From: Scybalocola_A sp900557175
GTDB lineage: Bacteria > Bacillota > Clostridia > Lachnospirales > Lachnospiraceae
Reading direction: 5' to 3'
Length of the DNA: 38,932 bases
NCBI GenBank assembly: GCA_937890745.1
Contig: CALADH010000030.1
Span: forward strand, 1 to 38,932
The notes under the pieces are model-generated. The model had not been told where the DNA came from, searched no databases, and saw only the letters and a list, made by a program, of their open reading frames with translations. The translations under genes were made by a program, and so were the position numbers. Of the stretch, positions 16,984 through 25,346 are shown one piece after another. Within the stretch, counting starts at the first letter, position 1. Each line of letters begins with the position of its first letter.

Positions 16984-18147
16984 ATGTTTTGCAGATATTG
17001 CGGAAAAGAATTAAAAGACGGCGAAGTCTGCAGCTGTCAGACGTCAAAGCAGATTCAGAAGCCGGGACAGACATCGGGACAGATACCGGGGCAGGCGCCT
17101 CAGGCAAATGCCGGATGGCAGAACACCACTGTACCGCCAGCTTATGATAATGGCAGTTATGATAGTGGCAGCTATGATGATGGCAGTCAGAATAAGAAAA
17201 AAAGCCATAAGGGGCTGATTATCGGACTGATTATCGGAGGCGCCGTTCTTGTTGCGGCAGCGGCCTCAGCGGCTGTGATTCTTATTTATAACGGGAGTCA
17301 TAAAGGACCGAAAAACCAGCAGGGGATCGTGACGGAGACAAAATCTGATGATCAGGATATGATGGAGACAGAATCTTCCAAAGACAGCGAGACGGTGCCT
17401 GAGACAGAGAAGAATAACGAGATTGAAAAGCTTAAGACAGATTATGAAGCCGGAACGATTGATTATGCCCAGGTAAAGCAGGCGCTGAACAGTTTAGATA
17501 CTGATAAAATTTCTGAGGAAGACGCAGATACGGTCATTGCACTTCAGGAAAAAGCCGAAGCTGATCTGACAGAAAAAATCGAGGGGCTTATTAAGGAAAG
17601 CAACTATATGGAGGCATTTAAGACGCTGACACAGATGCAGGAAAAAGTACCTGACGATAAACTTATTTCTGAACTGAAAGAAAAGTATGAAGTTGATTTC
17701 ATTCTCCAGATTGACTCAGAGAGTAAAAAGCTTTTGAAAGAGAAAAAAACGGAAGAAGCCGTCAAGCTTTTAGAGGAAGCAAAGAAGTATGTCTCTGATA
17801 AAGCACTGATGGATGAGCTTATTGAAGGCATCAAGAATGCACCGGAAGAAAGTGATTATATTATCCCTGACAGCAACAGCCGTTATCTGACAATGGCGGA
17901 TGTCGAAGGATTGTCACTCCGCGAAATTAATTATGCAAAGAATGAAATTTATGCCCGCCATGGACGGCGTTTTGCCTCAAAAGAGCTTCAGAACTATTTT
18001 AACAGTAAGCCGTGGTATAAAGGAACTGTGGATGCCGAAAACTTTGATGGCTCTGTGTTTAATGCTTACGAAAGAGCCAATGCTGATTTCTTAAGTGAAG
18101 TCGAGTTTTCGATTGACAGCAAAGGCTATCAGTTGGATGCAGGCTGA
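16984..18147 (+). CDS. Membrane protein with zinc ribbon and extracytoplasmic YARHG domain
   Basis: A 387-residue protein of unknown role. The N-terminus is a short zinc ribbon (CRYC at 3-6 and CSC at 18-20), followed by a Gln/Gly/Pro-rich stretch and three YD-x-GS units. One membrane helix lies at about 77-101. A Glu/Asp/Lys-rich, helix-prone region follows (about 115-290). The C-terminal YARHG domain (about 301-372) shows EIYARHGRRF and KPWYKG. The zinc ribbon faces the cytoplasm and YARHG the outside. YARHG proteins are common in Clostridia and often linked to cell-envelope functions, but no reaction is known. It is first in a run of four genes with zinc ribbons or envelope domains. Confidence 0.8.
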   Translation: MFCRYCGKELKDGEVCSCQTSKQIQKPGQTSGQIPGQAPQANAGWQNTTVPPAYDNGSYDSGSYDDGSQNKKKSHKGLIIGLIIGGAVLVAAAASAAVILIYNGSHKGPKNQQGIVTETKSDDQDMMETESSKDSETVPETEKNNEIEKLKTDYEAGTIDYAQVKQALNSLDTDKISEEDADTVIALQEKAEADLTEKIEGLIKESNYMEAFKTLTQMQEKVPDDKLISELKEKYEVDFILQIDSESKKLLKEKKTEEAVKLLEEAKKYVSDKALMDELIEGIKNAPEESDYIIPDSNSRYLTMADVEGLSLREINYAKNEIYARHGRRFASKELQNYFNSKPWYKGTVDAENFDGSVFNAYERANADFLSEVEFSIDSKGYQLDAG

Positions 18148-18170
18148 AATCAGGGAAGGAGGAATCAACG

Positions 18171-20444
18171 GTGAAATGTTTAAAATGTGGCAAAGAATTG
18201 CCTGATCATGCAAAGTTTTGTTTTTCCTGCGGCGCAAAGCAGGAGGTTTTTACAGAGCCTGAACCGGAGCCGGTGTATGAGATGCCGGAGGAAGATTTCG
18301 ATAAGACGGTTGTTTTAAGTGATCTGACAAAGACTGTGGAAGAATCGCTGCCACGGTTTTGCCCGTACTGTGGTGCAGAAAATGATGAAGATGCCGTGTT
18401 TTGCTGCGTGTGCGGCAAATCGCTGACTGGTGTTAATGACGCTTACAGTTATGATACCGGCGGCTATGATGGCAGCGGCTATGATACCGGCAGCTATGAC
18501 GGGAATGGCTATGATGGGGGCAATTATGACACTGGAAGTTATGATGCCGGCGGCTATACAGATGAAAGCAGCTATGGCACAAAGAAAGTGAAAGCAGCAA
18601 AGGCATCAAAACCGCCGAAGTCACCAAAACCGCCGAAAGCATCGAAGAAAATGAAAAAACGAAGTACCGGAAAATTTATCGGCTTTGCCGCCGGAGGGCT
18701 TGTTCTCGCAGCAGCCATTGTTTTTGCAGTGATTAAGCTTGTCGGCGGGGCTTCGGGCGGCGCCGATAGTTACGTGAATTATGTAAAAAGCAACCAGCTG
18801 ATATCTATTGATACGGATGCGCGAAAGCGAAATCCGATACCTTACGGGGAAGTGTTCGGGAACGATTATTATAATTCAATTGTGACCTATTCCGATGACG
18901 GCAAATATATGTATTATTTGTCCGGGGGCGGTTCGGACGGCTATCAGCTCAATGCCGTAAAGACAGGCAGGGGTGCTGAGGATGCTGTGAAGATTGACAG
19001 CAGTGTCATCCAATATTGGGTATTAAAAAGTGGTAAAGATGTTGTCTACTTAAAAGATGATGTTCTTTACAAAAATGATTTGGACGGCAATAAAGAGAAA
19101 ATAGCTTCAAATGTATACCTTGCGTTCGTGGACAGTAATGGAAAGTATGTCATGTGGAGTGAGGCTGTCAATGAAAGCTATACGTATTACTATAGGACGC
19201 TGGACTTGAAATCTGAAAAAGTCAAGCTGTTTGATAATGGCTATGTTGTTTACAATTCGGAGGATTTTCAAAAGCTTTACGCGACAATCGACCAGTCACT
19301 TTACTGCATTGAAAATTTTGACAAAAAGCAGGAAATCGCTTCGTCGGCGATCTTTCTCGGCGTTGATAAAAATGGAGATATGTATTATACAACACTTTCT
19401 CAAAATAAGGTGACGGCATCGGATTTAGTTAATGATGATATGGCCGAAAAGGATGCGGCGATGCAGGAACCGGTGATTGAAGATTTTGTCAAGACAGAGC
19501 TTGAAAATGGTCCGGACGGTCTTGAAAAAGTAGAAACAACAGATTATGATGCTTATTACGCGGCGCGTAACGAATACGATGAGAAGCAATCGCGCGATCG
19601 TCTGCGCGCACAGCTTGCTGAAAATTCAGTTGATGCAGGTGTAAGAAACCTTTATGTTTATAAAAATGGCCAGTCAGAGCTTATCTCGGAAAATGTTACT
19701 TATGACAGCACATTTGATAATGGCCTGCTGATTTATAAAAAAGCAGATGAACTGCCAAAGGTGAATATTTCCGAAATCAATTATGTTGATGATGTTGTGG
19801 CCAATTATACAGAAAAGATGGAGCAGTCGGCATCAATTTGGATGTATTGCGGCGGCGTATCTTATAATTTGGAAAAAAATATGGCAATACAGGTCGTTTT
19901 TCATGACAGTGACAATCATAAAGGTTATTTGGCAGCTTATGAAGAAAATGACAGTGAAGATGTCGAAGATAACTTTGTCAATCTGTGCCTTTATGAATTT
20001 GATACAGCAGGCGAAAGTACATTGACAAAGATTGCTGAAAACTTAGCATCGGTCGAAGGAATATTCGGCGGAAATATTTATTATATTTCTGATGAAAAAG
20101 ATGGCAGCGGCGATTTATACTGCGGAGAAACGCTTGTAGATTCCGATGTCGGCACATATACGGTGAATGCGGTTGAAGGCACATCACTTGTAAGCTATGC
20201 GGCGGATGTGGATGACAGCAGGTTAAGCTTTACTTTAAAGACTTTCGACGGCAAGGAAAGTAAAAAAATTGCCGATGATGTGTCTATGTATAAGTTTATG
20301 GACGACGAAAAGACAGCCTTGCTTATGAATTTCAGCACAGGTTACGGCGGCGACTTAAAAATTTATACAGGCGATAAAGAATTAAAGTCGGTGGATAAGG
20401 CTGTGTCCTATATCGTCGGCGGAAGAACTGTTTATCATGATTAA
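18171..20444 (+). CDS. Large membrane protein with two zinc ribbons and Gly-Tyr-Asp repeats
   Basis: A 757-residue protein I do not recognise beyond its domains. Two zinc ribbons open it (CLKC...CFSC, then CPYC...CCVC). A low-complexity region follows (about 91-135) of YDTGGYDGSG-type units, then a Lys/Pro-rich stretch (PPKSPKPPKASKK). A single membrane helix lies at about 167-190. The outer part, roughly 550 residues, contains many short beta-rich segments that suggest a propeller-like or WD-type sensor, but I cannot assign a family. The start is GTG at 18171 with GAAGGAGG upstream. It sits 23 bases after the YARHG gene and shares its ribbon-linker-helix design. Confidence 0.75.
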   Translation: MKCLKCGKELPDHAKFCFSCGAKQEVFTEPEPEPVYEMPEEDFDKTVVLSDLTKTVEESLPRFCPYCGAENDEDAVFCCVCGKSLTGVNDAYSYDTGGYDGSGYDTGSYDGNGYDGGNYDTGSYDAGGYTDESSYGTKKVKAAKASKPPKSPKPPKASKKMKKRSTGKFIGFAAGGLVLAAAIVFAVIKLVGGASGGADSYVNYVKSNQLISIDTDARKRNPIPYGEVFGNDYYNSIVTYSDDGKYMYYLSGGGSDGYQLNAVKTGRGAEDAVKIDSSVIQYWVLKSGKDVVYLKDDVLYKNDLDGNKEKIASNVYLAFVDSNGKYVMWSEAVNESYTYYYRTLDLKSEKVKLFDNGYVVYNSEDFQKLYATIDQSLYCIENFDKKQEIASSAIFLGVDKNGDMYYTTLSQNKVTASDLVNDDMAEKDAAMQEPVIEDFVKTELENGPDGLEKVETTDYDAYYAARNEYDEKQSRDRLRAQLAENSVDAGVRNLYVYKNGQSELISENVTYDSTFDNGLLIYKKADELPKVNISEINYVDDVVANYTEKMEQSASIWMYCGGVSYNLEKNMAIQVVFHDSDNHKGYLAAYEENDSEDVEDNFVNLCLYEFDTAGESTLTKIAENLASVEGIFGGNIYYISDEKDGSGDLYCGETLVDSDVGTYTVNAVEGTSLVSYAADVDDSRLSFTLKTFDGKESKKIADDVSMYKFMDDEKTALLMNFSTGYGGDLKIYTGDKELKSVDKAVSYIVGGRTVYHD
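18441..18567 (+). repeat. In-frame tandem Tyr-Asp-x-Gly repeat
   Basis: About ten imperfect 12-base units of the type GGC-GGC-TATGAT encode [GS][GS]YD steps inside the 757-aa zinc-ribbon protein. Such an array can change length by slippage. A shorter version (three units near 17150-17190) occurs in the upstream YARHG gene. Confidence 0.7.
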
Positions 20445-20459
20445 GAGAGGTGTAGGAAA

Positions 20460-20915
20460 ATGGCATTTTTTGATGATTTAGGAAAGAAGATTTCATCTAC
20501 AAGTCAGAATGTAAAGAATAAGGCGAAAGGATTTGTAGATATTACAGGGCTTAAAAGCCAGATTTCGGATGAGGAGAAAAAGATAAACAAATATTATTCA
20601 AATCTCGGAAAATTATATTATGATACACAAAAGGATAATCCGGTGCCTGAACTTGCAGAACTTGTTTCAATGCTTAATGCAAGCTTTGCGCGGATCGATG
20701 AACTCAGAGAGATGATTACAAATATCGAAAATACAAAAACATGTCCAAATTGCGGTACGCCGATAGAGGACGATATGGTATTTTGTATTGGCTGCGGCGC
20801 CAAAATTGAGCGTGGGCAGTCACAGCCTCAGCCGACAAGATTTTGCATGAACTGCGGTGCGCCGATGGATGACGACGCTATCTTTTGTATGCAGTGCGGT
20901 GCAAAGCAGGAGTAA
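20460..20915 (+). CDS. Small cytoplasmic protein with two C-terminal zinc ribbons
   Basis: A 151-residue protein without membrane segments. Residues 1-93 look helical (FFDDLGKKISSTSQNVKNKA, then a possible coiled coil at about 35-92). Two zinc ribbons follow: CPNC...CIGC (94-117) and CMNC...CMQC (129-149). The layout matches zinc-ribbon_2/DUF-type proteins frequent in Clostridia beside YARHG and other ribbon proteins. No activity can be assigned. It is 15 bases after the previous gene, within the same operon. Confidence 0.75.
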   Translation: MAFFDDLGKKISSTSQNVKNKAKGFVDITGLKSQISDEEKKINKYYSNLGKLYYDTQKDNPVPELAELVSMLNASFARIDELREMITNIENTKTCPNCGTPIEDDMVFCIGCGAKIERGQSQPQPTRFCMNCGAPMDDDAIFCMQCGAKQE

Positions 20916-20921
20916 TCTTGA

Positions 20922-22553
20922 ATGAAGAAAATACATATTATCATTATGAGTATGCTTGCGGCAGCTTTGACTGCTGCAGGCGTATTTTCTATTGCTTTAT
21001 GGCATCAAAATACGGAGTTGAAAAAATCACAGGCTCATTTAAGTCTTTTGCTTGAACAGGCGGAGAGCGAATGTGATGCGCTGAAAGTCCAGATCGGGCA
21101 GCTTCAGGAAGCAGCAGAAACCGAAAGCAAAACGACGGATTCAGCAGACGGGACAGAAGCTTCAACAGAAGTGTCCGGGGAGACAGAAACAAAAACAAAT
21201 GGCAAAAAGATAGCGATTGATCCGGGACATCAAAGCAGCAGTGTCGATATGAGCGCCCTAGAACCATTGGGGCCCGGCTCAAATGAGATGAAAGCGAAAG
21301 CTTCCACGGGAACAACCGGCAGATATACCGGTGTTCCGGAGTATGAGCTGACACTTGAAATTTCAAAGAAACTTCGGACAGAGCTTGAAGCAAGAGGTTA
21401 TGAGGTTGTCCTTACAAGGGAGGATAATGATACGGCCATCAGTAATAAGGAACGGGCACTTTTAGCTTATGAGGCAGGCGCGGATATTTACGTACGCATT
21501 CATGCCAACGGAAGCGAGGATGCATCGGTGCACGGTGCAATGACAATGGTGCCGTCAGAAAACAATCCGTTTGTTGCCGATTTACATGAGGAAAGCTATA
21601 AGCTCGGTGAAAAAGTTATCAATGCATATTGCGCGTCAACAGGCATGGAAAATGACGGTGTGCACCTTTACGACAATATGACAGGCATCAATTGGAGTAA
21701 GATTCCGGTATTTATTTTGGAGATGGGCTATATGACAAATAAAACAGACGATACAAATATGCAGGATGAGGCGTATCAGAAAAAAATGGTTGCCGGTATA
21801 GCCGATGGCATTGATGATTATTTTGGATTTAAAGCGCCGGATGACGCGCTGGCCGCCCCGGTCGAAGCACTTGTTGAACCGCAGCGGGCAAAAGGTGAGC
21901 GCTGGGCGGTTTATGCAGCCAAAGCCGGCGGCAGCATGCTCGTGTCAACAGGCAGTCAGAAAATGCAGGCTGCCAGTCTGATTAAGCTTTATATTATGGG
22001 CGCTGTTTGTGAAAACTATGAGGCACTTTCAAAAAATACAGATACCGCGGTACTTGACAGACAGTTAGAGCAAATGATTACTGTCAGCGACAATGATGCA
22101 GCCAATAAGCTGACATCACTTTTGGGCGGCGGCGATGCGGCAGTCGGCAGAGATTTAGTCAATGAGTTTTGTGCGAAGCACGGTTATAGTGATACATCGA
22201 TGGGACGAATGCTTCTTGAGGTTAATCCAACAGGTGAAAATTATACGTCAGTGACAGACTGCGGACAGTTTCTTAATGATATATACAGCGGAAGCCTTGA
22301 GGGCTCAGAGGCAATGCTTGAACTTTTAAAGGCGCAGCAGCGCACCGGAAAGATACCGGCAGGTGTCCCTGAAAATATTGTGACAGCCAATAAGACAGGT
22401 GAGCTTTCTGATGTGGAAAATGACGCTGCCATCGTCTATGCAAAAAATGGCGCTTATATATTGTGCGTCATGTCGGAAAACCTTGTTTCCACAGCCGATG
22501 CGCGGGATTTAATCGTGAAAATTTCAGAGAAAATCTATGAAGGCTATATGTAA
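20922..22553 (+). CDS. N-acetylmuramoyl-L-alanine amidase fused to a class A beta-lactamase-like domain
   Basis: A 543-residue cell-envelope protein. A signal anchor (about 4-26) and a short coiled coil come first, then a Ser/Thr/Glu linker. Amidase_3 (about 96-306) has KIAIDPGHQ with the first zinc histidine, the RIHANGS histidine and the catalytic Glu in FILEMGYMTN. The C-terminal domain (about 320-543) is a serine beta-lactamase/PBP-like fold with SLIK (Ser352, Lys355), SDN in TVSDNDAAN and KTG in ANKTGEL. Amidase_3 cleaves the MurNAc-L-Ala bond. The second domain keeps all three serine-enzyme motifs, so it may be a carboxypeptidase or beta-lactamase. AGGAG precedes the ATG. Confidence 0.85.
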   Translation: MKKIHIIIMSMLAAALTAAGVFSIALWHQNTELKKSQAHLSLLLEQAESECDALKVQIGQLQEAAETESKTTDSADGTEASTEVSGETETKTNGKKIAIDPGHQSSSVDMSALEPLGPGSNEMKAKASTGTTGRYTGVPEYELTLEISKKLRTELEARGYEVVLTREDNDTAISNKERALLAYEAGADIYVRIHANGSEDASVHGAMTMVPSENNPFVADLHEESYKLGEKVINAYCASTGMENDGVHLYDNMTGINWSKIPVFILEMGYMTNKTDDTNMQDEAYQKKMVAGIADGIDDYFGFKAPDDALAAPVEALVEPQRAKGERWAVYAAKAGGSMLVSTGSQKMQAASLIKLYIMGAVCENYEALSKNTDTAVLDRQLEQMITVSDNDAANKLTSLLGGGDAAVGRDLVNEFCAKHGYSDTSMGRMLLEVNPTGENYTSVTDCGQFLNDIYSGSLEGSEAMLELLKAQQRTGKIPAGVPENIVTANKTGELSDVENDAAIVYAKNGAYILCVMSENLVSTADARDLIVKISEKIYEGYM

Positions 22554-22561
22554 ATTCACCG

Positions 22562-22590
22562 TTTACTTAAAATCTACATTGTTGTATAAT
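22562..22590 (+). promoter_or_regulatory. Promoter-like boxes immediately before a terminator
   Basis: TTTACT (22562-22567) and TATAAT (22585-22590) are 17 bases apart, but the start point near 22597 would fall inside the left arm of the terminator hairpin at 22593-22624. It could drive the next gene with a hairpin at the RNA 5' end, or be chance in AT-rich DNA. Confidence 0.35.
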
Positions 22591-22592
22591 AG

Positions 22593-22624
22593 ATACAGCG
22601 TCGGTTTTCCGGCGCTGTATTTTC
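22593..22624 (+). terminator. Strong intrinsic terminator after the amidase fusion gene
   Basis: ATACAGCGTCGG (22593-22604) pairs with CCGGCGCTGTAT (22609-22620) with a single G-U pair, loop TTTT, followed by TTTTCT. This ends the zinc-ribbon/amidase transcript. Confidence 0.85.
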
Positions 22625-22679
22625 TATATTATAATAGGAAGCTTTGCGTTTATTATAAACCACAAAAGGAGAAAAGATA

Positions 22680-23174
22680 ATGCGGCAGAGATATGAGATT
22701 ATAAGTCATCTCAAGATGAAAGACTGGAAAAAGCAGTGGAGTGAAAGTATTGTTGAATATACAAGAGAAAACAAGAGAAAGTATGTGGCTCAAAACTGCT
22801 ATTTCGGAGAATTTACGAGCAGTGATGAGTTTTATGTTTTTTATCACGGAGAATTTCAAAATGCGCTGATGGCAACTTATTTTAAAGGAAAAGTTGAGCA
22901 GACACCGGAAGGATGCAAAATTACAGGCACATTTTCAAAGCGGAGAACTGCCATGATATTTTTGTATTTTGCCACTGTGCTCACTGGTTTTACAGCGGCG
23001 GTATTTTTAACAACAGGACAGTTCAGCCTTGCGATTGCGCCGGCGGCATTGTGTGCCATCTGTGTCGCTGCGGCTGTCGTGAATCCCAAAGGCTCCATTG
23101 CCAAGCTGCTTGATTTGATGAAGTCGGTTTCCGGGATAAAGACCGGAAAGAAAGCCGGCAAAAAGTCATCATGA
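22680..23174 (+). CDS. Conserved-type hypothetical membrane protein
   Basis: A 164-residue protein I do not recognise. The first 85 residues are soluble and basic with YEIISHLKMKDWKKQW at the start. Two membrane helices follow (about 92-112 and 116-137), and the end is a Lys/Gly-rich cytoplasmic tail. AAGGAG precedes the ATG. It is 17 bases upstream of the repeat membrane protein and likely co-transcribed with it. Confidence 0.65.
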   Translation: MRQRYEIISHLKMKDWKKQWSESIVEYTRENKRKYVAQNCYFGEFTSSDEFYVFYHGEFQNALMATYFKGKVEQTPEGCKITGTFSKRRTAMIFLYFATVLTGFTAAVFLTTGQFSLAIAPAALCAICVAAAVVNPKGSIAKLLDLMKSVSGIKTGKKAGKKSS

Positions 23175-23191
23175 CTGAAGGAATAAATTGA

Positions 23192-25018
23192 ATGTTTAAC
23201 AGATTAAAAAAAGGAATCATTATTTTTATGGCGGCAGCCATTGCCGTGCCGGTATGTTTTCCGATGTCGGCTTATTCGGCCATTAAGGATGAAACAGTCT
23301 TTAAGGATGTTCAGTGGGAAGCCATCGGCGAGACGCCGGTGCTCCAGGACAAGGGCTGGGTTCAGTCCATGTGTACAACAAATAATTATATTATTTGCCT
23401 TGAAAATGCTTCCAATAAAACATCGGACCCGGATACGCTCATTGCATTTTATAAAAATGATTATGATGAGCATGGCAATCCGGTGGAACGGTACAGTGTG
23501 GCAAAGCAGGTTACAGAGATGGACTATGAGCACGGCAATGGCATGACGTACAATCCGAATACGAATGAGATACTTATTGTCGGAAGTACGCCTCTAAGTC
23601 CTGAAAATCAGGGCTATGTGTATATTGTTGATGCAGATACGTTAAAGTTTAAGAAAAAGGTGCATGTGGCAGACCACAACCTTTTAGGTATTGCCTATAT
23701 TAAAGATACAAACGAATATATGATTCAGATGTTTGATCCCGGCTATACGAATGTTCAATTTGTACGGACGGACGCGGCGCTGAATGTGACGGGAAGCAGC
23801 TTTCCGGCAAAAACGGCGCTGAATTTAAGACATCAGGATTTTTGTATTTCGGGAGATTATCTTTTATCGCTTGCCTTTAATCAGAAAATTGAAAACAGCA
23901 ATGTGATGCATATTTATTCGATTGAGACCGGGGAACTTCTGACGGAATATAAGCTGACGATTAACGGCAACAGTGAATTTATTGAGCCGGAGTCCATTGC
24001 CGAGATGGGTGCCAACGAGATTGTTATTGCCAACGGGCAGAAAAATCCGAGACGTATTTCTTTTTACAAGACCGAGGTGGCGGCAGCGTTTAAGGTGACG
24101 ACATCGGTTGAAAACGGTGAGATATCAAGCAGTCAGAAAACGGTTGATTTTGGCTCGGAATATACGGTAAACTATACGCCCGAAAAGAACTTTGAGCTGG
24201 ATACGATTCAGGTAGACGGCGCAGCTGTGAGCACGGCAGATTATCCGGCGTCATATACATTTGCAAATATTTCACAGGACCATAAAATTGATGTCCGTTT
24301 TAAAGAAAAACCGAAGTTTACTGTGACAACGAAGGTCGAAAACGGTGAAATTGATGATTCAGTGACATTGCACCGGGATAACAATCTGACAATCAATTAT
24401 AAGCCGGATAAGCATTACGAATACGATGAAATACTCGTGGACGGTCAGCCGGTAGATACACAGATTTACGCATCGTCCTATTATTTTGACAATATTCAGA
24501 CAGACCACACGATCGAGGTGAAGTATAAGGCGATTCCGTCCTTTAATATTCACGCTGATATTACAGGAGGAACACTATCACCGGCCGACGGCATTGTTTA
24601 CAGGGATGAGGCCTACACAGTTGTTTATGAGCCGGATAATGATTACAGGCTCGGTGCGATTGTTGTGGACGGCAAAGTTTTATGGGGCTCTGATCTTGAC
24701 CGCTATCAGACGGGCTACACATTTGAAAATGTTCAGGGTGCTCATGATATTCATATTATTTTCTATTATAAATATATTCCGTACATTGTATGGAGTATAC
24801 TCATCACAGGTATTATTTTTATTATCCATATGTCGGCGCTGCATCCGTCAAGCCGGAAAAGACGCCGTATGCGCCGCCTCTATAAGAAGCACCGCCGTGT
24901 GAGAAAAAGCCTTGAGGCAAAGCGCGCGGAGATGGAAAAGAAAGTGCGGGCGCGCATGGACGCCGAGGATGAGAAAGCATTAAAGCAGGCACTTTTAAAA
25001 GACGAAGATAAAGGTTGA
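23192..25018 (+). CDS. Secreted, membrane-anchored protein with propeller-like and three InlB B-type repeats
   Basis: A 608-residue envelope protein. The N-terminal signal sequence covers about 1-30. Residues about 35-290 resemble a beta-propeller (segments such as NEILIVGSTPL and NEYMIQMFDPGY). Three copies of a bacterial repeat of about 75 residues begin near 300, 376 and 451, each with VENGEI or similar, a middle Y.PD..YE.D.I.VDG core and a closing DH.I.V.F strand. A C-terminal membrane helix (about 531-550) leads into a highly basic, helical cytoplasmic tail of about 58 residues. It looks like a cell-surface adhesion or sensing protein. The function is unknown. The leuS promoter overlaps its stop codon. 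Confidence 0.75.
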   Translation: MFNRLKKGIIIFMAAAIAVPVCFPMSAYSAIKDETVFKDVQWEAIGETPVLQDKGWVQSMCTTNNYIICLENASNKTSDPDTLIAFYKNDYDEHGNPVERYSVAKQVTEMDYEHGNGMTYNPNTNEILIVGSTPLSPENQGYVYIVDADTLKFKKKVHVADHNLLGIAYIKDTNEYMIQMFDPGYTNVQFVRTDAALNVTGSSFPAKTALNLRHQDFCISGDYLLSLAFNQKIENSNVMHIYSIETGELLTEYKLTINGNSEFIEPESIAEMGANEIVIANGQKNPRRISFYKTEVAAAFKVTTSVENGEISSSQKTVDFGSEYTVNYTPEKNFELDTIQVDGAAVSTADYPASYTFANISQDHKIDVRFKEKPKFTVTTKVENGEIDDSVTLHRDNNLTINYKPDKHYEYDEILVDGQPVDTQIYASSYYFDNIQTDHTIEVKYKAIPSFNIHADITGGTLSPADGIVYRDEAYTVVYEPDNDYRLGAIVVDGKVLWGSDLDRYQTGYTFENVQGAHDIHIIFYYKYIPYIVWSILITGIIFIIHMSALHPSSRKRRRMRRLYKKHRRVRKSLEAKRAEMEKKVRARMDAEDEKALKQALLKDEDKG

Positions 25019-25043
25019 CAAAAAGCGCTGCTTTGATTACAAT
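25015..25043 (+). promoter_or_regulatory. leuS: Promoter of the leuS T-box transcript
   Basis: A consensus TTGACA (25015-25020) and TACAAT (25038-25043) are 17 bases apart. The -35 box overlaps the stop codon of the preceding gene, so leuS has its own transcript starting near 25050. Confidence 0.8.
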
Positions 25044-25049
25044 AATGGA

Positions 25050-25300
25050 GATGAATATGTAAAGACAGTGATGAGGAGTATTAAGAAAGGGCGCTTTCAG
25101 AAAGCCGTCGGGTGATGCGAGACGGCAGTATAACTTTCCCAACTCGCCTCGGAGTTCCTTTTGTGAAGCTTTGGTGTGTAGCAAAAGGCGGCGTGATTCC
25201 CGTTAAAGAATTACAGAGTGCACCGTTTTCGGTGAATTAGAGTGGTACCACGGAATTTAAAGCCCTTTCGTCTCTATGAGATGAGAGGGCTATTTTATTT
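25050..25300 (+). promoter_or_regulatory. T-box riboswitch, leucine specific
   Basis: The leader upstream of leuS has T-box architecture. GATGAGGAGTA (about 25069) opens stem I. A region with GGGTGATGCGAGACGGCAG is the apical part. AACTCGCCTCGGAGTT (25141-25156) fits the specifier loop with CTC, a leucine codon, at 25143-25145. The T-box sequence AGAGTGGTACCACGGAA is at 25239-25255, followed by a terminator. Uncharged tRNA-Leu would pair with the specifier and the T-box bulge and favour the antiterminator. Confidence 0.92.
25261..25300 (+). terminator. T-box terminator of leuS
   Basis: AGCCCTTTCGTCTC (25261-25274) pairs with GATGAGAGGGCT (25280-25291), allowing one mismatch, followed by ATTTTATTTT. 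It is the alternative to the antiterminator formed with the T-box sequence just upstream. Confidence 0.85.
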
Positions 25301-25346
25301 TCTGGGAAAGTCTGTTACATTATTACATTAAGAAAGGAAGATTTTT

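Noticed and set aside
18441..18567. Regular short repeats as a CRISPR array
   Set aside because: Units are about 12 bases, in frame and without unique spacers; they encode protein repeats.
18433..18642. His/Ser/Tyr-rich minus-strand frame, possible metal-binding peptide
   Set aside because: It is only the reverse reading of the Tyr-Asp-Gly repeats.
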